Positions 59,038-64,000 of a stretch of 64,000 nucleotides of DNA are shown piece after piece. The number at the start of each line of letters is the position of its first letter. Position 1 is the stretch's first letter. Position numbers and translations under genes: made by a program. A model generated the notes under the pieces. The model saw only the letters and a list, made by a program, of their open reading frames with translations. It ran no database searches and was not told the DNA's origin. The stretch covers positions 682,001-746,000 of the forward strand of contig CAWIMQ010000001.1 of the NCBI GenBank assembly GCA_963837265.1. The letters are read 5' to 3'. Source of the DNA: DATBLE01 sp963837265 (lineage in GTDB: Bacteria; Actinomycetota; Thermoleophilia; Gaiellales; Gaiellaceae).

Positions 59038-60039
59038 GTGCCCGAGTTCGGATTCATGATGGGCGTGAGCCCGCGGGAGCCGATCGGCCGCTTCGCCGAG
59101 CTCGCCTCGAGGGCAGAGGAGCTCGGCTTCGACGCCGCCTGGGTGGCCGACTCGCAGCTGTACACGAAGGACGTGTACGCCGCGCTGACGCTGGCCGCGG
59201 CGGCGACGCGGAGCATCCGCCTCGGGCCGGGGGTGACGAACCCGGTCACGCGCCACCCGACCGTGACCGCGAACGCGCTCGCCGCCCTGAACGAGGTCGG
59301 CGGCGGCCGCGCGCTGCTCGGGCTCGGCGCCGGCGACGCGGCCGTGTTCCCGCTCGGCCTCCGGCCGGCGCGGGTCGCCGAGATGCGCGTCGCCGTCGAG
59401 ACGCTCCGCGGCCTGGCGCGGGGCGAACCCGCCGCCGGACCCGGGATCGCGTCCGGCGGGACGCCGTACCCGATCTTCGTCTCGGCGAGCCAGCCGCGGA
59501 TGCTGCGGCTCGCGGGCGAGGTCGCGGACGGAGTCATCCTGATGGGCGCGGCCGATGCCGGCCTCGCGCGCTGGCAGCTCGACCACGTCGCCGCCGGCGT
59601 CGCCGAGCGCGGGCGCCGCCCCGGCGAGGTCGCCGTCGACCTGTGGCTCACGGTGTCGCTGCGAGAAGACCGGGCGCAGGCGCTCCGGGACGTACGCCCG
59701 TGGGCGACGAGCCAGGCCCGCTGGTTCCACCGCTGGCAGGAGCTCCCCGAGCCGCTCCGTCCGTTCGCAGACGAGTTCCGGGCCGCACACGAGGCGTACG
59801 ACTTCGGCCGCCACCTCTCCCGCCATGCCGACACCCCCGCCGTCAGCGACGAGTTCGTCGACTGGATCGGCGTCGCCGGCGACCTCGACCACTGCGTCGC
59901 CCGGATCCGGCCGCTCCTCGGCCTCGGCGCCGACCGGATCACGATCGCCCTGCTCGCCGGCGGCCGGGCCGAGCGCCTCGAGCGCTACGGCCGCGAGCTG
60001 ATCCCCGCCCTGCGGGCCGAGGCGCCGCTCAACGCTTGA
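59038..60039 (+). CDS. LLM-class flavin-dependent oxidoreductase, F420-type
   Basis: 333 residues. EFGFMMGVSPREPIGRFAEL, DAAWVADSQLYTKDVYAAL, LGPGVTNPVTRHPTVTA, LLGLGAGDAAVFPLG and FVSASQPRMLRLAGEVADGVI follow the F420-dependent LLM pattern; closest in the window to 51368. GTG 59038 lies eight bases after the previous stop. Last gene of the ten-gene importer operon; its end overlaps the convergent thiolase gene by 11 bases. Confidence 0.85.
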   Translation: MPEFGFMMGVSPREPIGRFAELASRAEELGFDAAWVADSQLYTKDVYAALTLAAAATRSIRLGPGVTNPVTRHPTVTANALAALNEVGGGRALLGLGAGDAAVFPLGLRPARVAEMRVAVETLRGLARGEPAAGPGIASGGTPYPIFVSASQPRMLRLAGEVADGVILMGAADAGLARWQLDHVAAGVAERGRRPGEVAVDLWLTVSLREDRAQALRDVRPWATSQARWFHRWQELPEPLRPFADEFRAAHEAYDFGRHLSRHADTPAVSDEFVDWIGVAGDLDHCVARIRPLLGLGADRITIALLAGGRAERLERYGRELIPALRAEAPLNA

Positions 60040-61210
60040 GGACGGTCAGCGCGTAGGCCGCCGAGTCCATGCTCGCGAGCAGCCCGCCCTGGTTGTGGGC
60101 GAGCCCGACGAGCGGACGCTCCTTCGCCTGCCGCGGCCCCGCCTCGCCGCGGAGCTGCCAGACGAGCTCCGCGATTTGCGCGAGCCCGGTCGCGCCGACC
60201 GGATGGCCGCGGGCGGTGAGGCCGCCGCTCGGGTTGACGACGTGCTCGCCCCCGATCGCCGTCGTCCCCTCGCGGACGAGCCTCGGCCCCTCGCCCGGGC
60301 CGCAGAGCCCGAGCTGCTCGTAGACGAGGAGCTCGACCGGCGCCATCGCATCGTGTACCTCGGCGACGTCGATGTCCTCCGGCCCGATCCCGGCCTCCTC
60401 GTACGTCTCCGCCAGCAGCTCGCGCAGGGTGCTGAAGGCGTGGTCGCCGCTGGTGAAGAAGTGCCCGGAGCGCAGCCGGCAGGATGCGACAGTCACCCCC
60501 GTCCGGTCGCTGAGTCCCGGCGCCTCGTCCTTCGCGCAGACGATCGCGGCGGCGGCGCCGTCGCCGATCGACGAGCACATGTACAGCGTCAGCGGCTCGG
60601 TGATCATCGGCGAGGCGAGCACCTCGTCCGCCGTCAGCGCGCGCCGGTGCTGGGCGTAGGGGTTCAGCGCGCCGTGTCGGCTGTTCTTCGCCGCGACCTC
60701 GGCGAAGTCGCGGCTCGTCCAACCGTACTCCTCCATTCGGCCCCTGAGGTTGTACTTCGGGTGGATCGCGTAGATGGCGCTGAATTGCATGCCCATCGCC
60801 GCCAGCTCGAGCTCGGAGTCGGCGGAGAGGGCCGCGAGCGAGCGGGCGGTGTCGCCGACGAACATCTTCTCGACCCCGAGCGCGACGGCGACGTCGCAGG
60901 TCCCGGCCGCGACCTCCAGGCAGGCGCCGCGCAGCGCCGTCGAGCCGCTCGCGCACGCGTTTTCGACGTTCACGACCGGCAGCTCGTCGAGGCCGGCGTC
61001 GTGGAGGACGACCTGGCCCCTGACTCCCTCCTGCCCCGTCAGCAGACCGGCGAGCGAGTTCCCGACGTACGCGCAGCCGATCCGCCTCGGGTCGACGCCG
61101 GCGTCGTCGATCGCCGCCCAGAGCGCCTCGCGGCCCAGATCCTTGAGCGACTTGTCGGGGTGCTTGCCGAAGGGGTGCATCCCAACGCCGACGATCACGA
61201 CCTCGCGCAT
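60029..61210 (-). CDS. Thiolase family protein (lipid-transfer/acetyl-CoA acetyltransferase type)
   Basis: 393 residues. The nucleophile is Cys86 in NVENACASGS; the C-terminal catalytic histidine is in NPSGGLTARGHPVGATG, and VHDAMAPVELL replaces the NEAF motif (HDAF type). The internal second Cys of degradative thiolases is not evident, as in SCP2-like thiolases that pair with DUF35 proteins. Such a DUF35 gene lies immediately upstream. ATG 61210. Expected to cleave or form a 3-ketoacyl-CoA. Confidence 0.9.
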   Translation of the reverse strand: MREVVIVGVGMHPFGKHPDKSLKDLGREALWAAIDDAGVDPRRIGCAYVGNSLAGLLTGQEGVRGQVVLHDAGLDELPVVNVENACASGSTALRGACLEVAAGTCDVAVALGVEKMFVGDTARSLAALSADSELELAAMGMQFSAIYAIHPKYNLRGRMEEYGWTSRDFAEVAAKNSRHGALNPYAQHRRALTADEVLASPMITEPLTLYMCSSIGDGAAAAIVCAKDEAPGLSDRTGVTVASCRLRSGHFFTSGDHAFSTLRELLAETYEEAGIGPEDIDVAEVHDAMAPVELLVYEQLGLCGPGEGPRLVREGTTAIGGEHVVNPSGGLTARGHPVGATGLAQIAELVWQLRGEAGPRQAKERPLVGLAHNQGGLLASMDSAAYALTVLKR

Positions 61211-61219
61211 CTCTCCTCC

Positions 61220-61624
61220 CTACTCCAGCGGCCGGAACTTGTAGGTGATCGGAGCCCCCCGCGCGGACCCGACGGGCTCGGCGACGAGCGCCATCGTCAT
61301 CCCCACCCGCAGAGCGTCGGCCCGGGGCTCGACCGCGTCGCTGATCAGGCCGAACACGCGCAGCCCCTCGGGCAGCTCGACGTACGCCTGGAGGTAGGGC
61401 GCCTCGAACCCGGCCGGTGCGCTGTGGCAGACGGTGAAGCTGAAGAGGCGCCCCTCGGGCGAGAGCAGGGTCGGCTCCATCGTCCGCTGCTTGCAGCGCG
61501 GGCAGACCTCCCGGCGCGGGAACGCCTTCTCGCCGCAGCGCGTGCAGCGGCTCCCGACGAGCCGAGGACGGCCGTCGTCGCCGAGCGCGAACAGGCCGGG
61601 GACGAGGTGCTGCTCCCCGCTCAC
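61220..61624 (-). CDS. DUF35 (Zn-ribbon/OB-fold) protein
   Basis: 134 residues. A rubredoxin-like zinc ribbon CTRCGEKAFPRREVCPRCK (residues about 27-45) precedes an OB-fold domain (LLSPEGRLFSFTVCHSAP, YLQAYVELPEGLRVFGLI). These proteins bind acyl-CoA and form complexes with the SCP2-like thiolase encoded next. GTG 61624 overlaps the M20 gene stop as GTGA. Confidence 0.9.
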   Translation of the reverse strand: MSGEQHLVPGLFALGDDGRPRLVGSRCTRCGEKAFPRREVCPRCKQRTMEPTLLSPEGRLFSFTVCHSAPAGFEAPYLQAYVELPEGLRVFGLISDAVEPRADALRVGMTMALVAEPVGSARGAPITYKFRPLE

Positions 61625-62862
61625 GAGCAGAGGCCCAGCGCCGCGCCGGCGTAGACGAGGGCGGCGCGATGCAGGTCGGTGACGGCGACCGAGACGCCGC
61701 CCCCGCCCGATCCCGCACCGGGCCCGTACATCGCCGCGGGCACGCCGAGCTCGTTCCAGACGTTGGTGTCGCGCCACATGCTCGTCGTCGGCTCGTTCGG
61801 CAGGCCGGGCTCCGAGCCGAAAACGCGCCGGTGCGCCTCGCGGATCGCCTCGGCCAGGGGCTCGACGTTGCGGGCCTCGTGGCCTGGCCGGTGGACGTAG
61901 AGCGAGACCTCCCCCTCGGCGCCGGCCGCCTCGAGCAGCTCGCGCACCTCGGCCAGCGTCTCGGTGGGGGACTGGCCGGGCGCCGTGCGCAGGTCGAGGT
62001 ACAGCTCGCAGACCTCCGGCGTGCGCGTCGGCGCGTACGGGAGCCCGCCGCGGATCGCGCCGACGTTCGCGGCCGGGGCGACCGTCCCGCCGGGGCACTC
62101 GTAGCGGTGGCGGGCCGTGTAGGCCTGCGCCCACTCCGGCCAGGCGGCGAGGACGCGGGCGGCCGGGAAGACCGCGCTCGGACCGCCGTCCGCCGGGACG
62201 AAGGGCGTGTACAGCGACCGCCCGCCGAGCAGGCGCACCTTGCAGAAGATCTTGCCCGCCTCGACCCAGCCGAGCGAGAAGCCGGTCGCCTCGGCGACGA
62301 GCGCGTAGTCGGCGACGCCCCCGTGGACGGCGAGGTAGCGGGCGCCGAGGTCCTTCCCGCTGTACTCGAGCCCCTGGAACTCGTCCACCGGCTCGTTGCC
62401 GATCTCGCCCGAGACCATCGTCAGGACGAGGTCGCCGCACAGCCGGATGCCCGACTCCCGGATCGCCGCCGCCGCGACGAGCCACGCCGCCATCGGGCCC
62501 TTGTCGTTCATCACCCCGTGCCCGTGGAGGAGGTCGCCCTCGCGCCAGCCCGTGTGGTAGATCGGCTGCTCCGGGTCGCGGATCCGGGGGTCGCCGTGCC
62601 AGATCGCAGTGTCCATGTGGCTGTTGAAGAGGAGGCTCCTCCCGCCGCCCGTGCCCGGGAGGACGGCTACGACGTTCGGGCGCTCGGGCAGCAGGCAGAC
62701 ACGGCGCGGCTCGAAGCCCTGCTCGCGCAGCCAGCCCTCGAGGAAGTCGGCGACCGCCGCCTCGTGGCCGGTCGGGCTCTCGATCGCGGCGAGCGCGAGC
62801 GCCAGCTCGGCGATCCGCTCCGCGTCGATGCGGGCGAGGACGGCGTCCACGTCCGCGGTCAC
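61621..62862 (-). CDS. M20-family metallohydrolase (deacylase/carbamoylase-like)
   Basis: 413 residues. ALAAIESPTGHEAAVADFLEGWL opens the fold; metal ligands are His in LLFNSHMDTAIW, Asp in GHGVMNDKGPMAAW and Glu in MVSGEIGNE. A dimerisation domain insertion follows and TSMWRDTNVWNELGVPAAMYGPG carries the C-terminal active-site part. ArgE/DapE-type amide hydrolysis is expected, for example of an N-acyl or N-carbamoyl intermediate. GTG 62862 overlaps the Mo-hydroxylase stop as GTGA. Confidence 0.85.
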   Translation of the reverse strand: MTADVDAVLARIDAERIAELALALAAIESPTGHEAAVADFLEGWLREQGFEPRRVCLLPERPNVVAVLPGTGGGRSLLFNSHMDTAIWHGDPRIRDPEQPIYHTGWREGDLLHGHGVMNDKGPMAAWLVAAAAIRESGIRLCGDLVLTMVSGEIGNEPVDEFQGLEYSGKDLGARYLAVHGGVADYALVAEATGFSLGWVEAGKIFCKVRLLGGRSLYTPFVPADGGPSAVFPAARVLAAWPEWAQAYTARHRYECPGGTVAPAANVGAIRGGLPYAPTRTPEVCELYLDLRTAPGQSPTETLAEVRELLEAAGAEGEVSLYVHRPGHEARNVEPLAEAIREAHRRVFGSEPGLPNEPTTSMWRDTNVWNELGVPAAMYGPGAGSGGGGVSVAVTDLHRAALVYAGAALGLCS

Positions 62863-64000
62863 ACCGCCACCGTCGCCCCGCCGCCCAGGAGTCGGACGGT
62901 CTCCGGCAGGAGCGGCAGCCGCGCGAGCACCGTGTCGCGGCCGCCCAGTGCGTCCGCGACCGCGTTCGCCAGGGCCGCGCCGACGCCAACGATCCCGGCC
63001 TCGCCCGCGCCCTTGACGGCGAGCGGGTTCGCGGCCCCCGGTCCCTGCCGCTGCAGCTCGAGGACGACCGCGTCGACCGTCGGCACGTCGGCGGCTGTCG
63101 GCATCCAGTAGTCGACGAACGACGTGGCCAGCGGCTGCCCGTCGCCGTCGAACGGCAGATTCTCGAAGAGCGCGCCCGCGAGCCCCTGCACGGCCGCCCC
63201 CACGACCTGTCCCTCGACCACCAGCGGGTTGACGGCCCGGCCGACGTCGCACGCGACGACGCAGCGGAGCACGGACGGCGCCCCCGTGTCGGGATCGACC
63301 TCGACGAGGGCGAGCGCGCCGCCCATCGAGAAGCTGCGCCCCGCCTTCTCGTACCGGTACTCGCCGCGGCAGCCGAGCTCGGCGATCGGGACCGCGCGCT
63401 CCGGCCGCGCCCGCGCCCGGACCCGCCCGTCCTCGACCTCGACCTCCTCCGGCGTGACCCCGAGCGACGCCGCCCCCGCCAGGCGCGCGCGCTCGACCAG
63501 GTCGCGGGCGGCGCCGGCGACGGCGTTCCCGCCGAAGACGACACTGCGGCTCGAGAAGGCTCCTTCGCCCTCGGCGACGAGGTCGGTGTCCCGGTACTCG
63601 ACCGCCACCGCCTCCAGCGGCACCCGCAGTGTCTCGGCCGCGATCTGCGCGAGCGCCGTGGCCACGCCCTGCCCGAGCGAGGCGATCCCGACCCGGACGG
63701 TGAAGCGACCGTCCGGCTCGGGGACGACCTGCGCCGACTCGTACGGCCCGCGCGGCCCGACCTCGACGAACGCCGCCGTGCCGATCCCTACCAGCTCGCC
63801 CGCCTCGCGGCGCTGCGCGACCTGAGCCCGCGTCCGGTTGGGGACGCTCCCGAGCAGCCGGTCCCAGAGCAGCGGGAAGTCGCCGCTGTCGTAGACGATC
63901 GGGTCGGCGAGGCCCTCGGGTGCGAACGTGTACGGCATCTCCTCGGGGCGGACGAGATTCTGCCGCCGCAGCACGGCCGGGTCGATCCCGGCGCGCCGCG
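62859..64000 (-). CDS. Molybdenum hydroxylase large subunit (5' end off window)
   Basis: Partial: about 380 C-terminal residues; the start lies right of base 64000. LRRQNLVRPEEMPYTF, IGTAAFVEVGPRGPYESAQV, SLGQGVATALAQIAAETL, GEGAFSSRSVVFGGNA, DVGRAVNPLVVEGQVVGA and the catalytic Glu in VKGAGEAGIVG are family features; the usual GEGG reads GEAG. The tail ends VRLLGGGATVAV. It is followed, in GTGA-coupled order, by M20, DUF35 and thiolase genes, so ring hydroxylation is linked here to amide and thioester cleavage. Confidence 0.87.
   Translation of the reverse strand, partial: RRAGIDPAVLRRQNLVRPEEMPYTFAPEGLADPIVYDSGDFPLLWDRLLGSVPNRTRAQVAQRREAGELVGIGTAAFVEVGPRGPYESAQVVPEPDGRFTVRVGIASLGQGVATALAQIAAETLRVPLEAVAVEYRDTDLVAEGEGAFSSRSVVFGGNAVAGAARDLVERARLAGAASLGVTPEEVEVEDGRVRARARPERAVPIAELGCRGEYRYEKAGRSFSMGGALALVEVDPDTGAPSVLRCVVACDVGRAVNPLVVEGQVVGAAVQGLAGALFENLPFDGDGQPLATSFVDYWMPTAADVPTVDAVVLELQRQGPGAANPLAVKGAGEAGIVGVGAALANAVADALGGRDTVLARLPLLPETVRLLGGGATVAV

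Noticed and set aside
1..64000. Mobile element or genomic island boundaries, tRNA genes, CRISPR
   Set aside because: No transposase, integrase, flanking direct repeat, tRNA-like cloverleaf or regularly spaced repeat was found; base composition looks even throughout. Island is used here only in the sense of a gene cluster.

Overview
The window is about 70% G+C by eye, with dense, mostly GTGA/ATGA-overlapping operons, many GTG starts, TAnnnT-like -10 boxes and several apparently leaderless genes. This points to a high-GC soil actinobacterium; a deep lineage such as Thermoleophilia is my guess from gene content, not something the sequence proves. No tRNA, rRNA, CRISPR array, phage gene or intact insertion sequence was seen. 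No stretch above about 250 bases lacks a gene.

Layout. 1-3.4 kb: partial molybdenum hydroxylase large subunit (-), then a small ORF, an LLM flavin monooxygenase and a thiolase remnant (+). 3.4-6.2 kb (-): PaaK-like CoA ligase, VOC protein, cyclase-family hydrolase. 6.4-11.5 kb (+): LLM monooxygenase, cupin, SnoaL/flavin-reductase fusion, YtcJ-like and ACMSD-like amidohydrolases. 11.6-16.6 kb (+): deaminase-type amidohydrolase, RidA, DUF1116 (AllG-like), and a NarL-type two-component system, the only regulators here. 16.7-20.6 kb (+): cupin, second deaminase-type amidohydrolase, acyl-CoA dehydrogenase, cyclase. 20.6-30.3 kb: a ten-gene minus operon (ACMSD-like amidohydrolase, extradiol-type VOC, BphB-like SDR, DHDPS-like, ornithine cyclodeaminase-like, BMP-type ABC ATPase and two permeases, metallo-beta-lactamase, cupin). 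30.4-32.6 kb: divergent Rieske oxygenase alpha and beta plus a small protein. 32.6-34.6 kb: BMP-type binding protein (-) and isochorismatase-family hydrolase (+). 34.6-45.0 kb (+): amidohydrolase, complete three-subunit Mo hydroxylase, cyclase, two cupins, a second Mo large subunit, ACMSD-like amidohydrolase. 45.0-50.0 kb: amidase, CoxG-like, cytosine deaminase-like (-), isochorismatase (+), amidohydrolase (-). 50.3-60.0 kb (+): NitT/TauT-type ABC importer interleaved with three LLMs, a PaaK-like ligase, tandem-VOC, enoyl-CoA hydratase and amidohydrolase. 60.0-64 kb (-): Mo large subunit (partial), M20 hydrolase, DUF35, thiolase.

Function (inference). The set reads as a catabolic island for ring compounds, probably N-heteroaromatic: two importers, Mo hydroxylases and flavin or Rieske oxygenases to oxidise rings, amidohydrolases, cyclases, an amidase and isochorismatases to open and deaminate them, ACMSD-like enzymes for carboxylated intermediates, and CoA ligase, hydratase and thiolase for the end steps. 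The substrate cannot be read from sequence.

Regulation. I find two repeated promoter architectures. Class 1 is AAACCC, then 24-25 bases that usually end in a GGGCTTTTCCCC-like block, then a TTGCCG-like -35, 17-18 bases and a TAGNNT-like -10. It stands at seven promoters with the AAACCC box recognisable and at one weaker one. Class 2 is an 18-base box (CTCC..C....GGAGGAT) whose last T starts the -35, at three promoters. Together they tie most operons of the window into what looks like one regulon.
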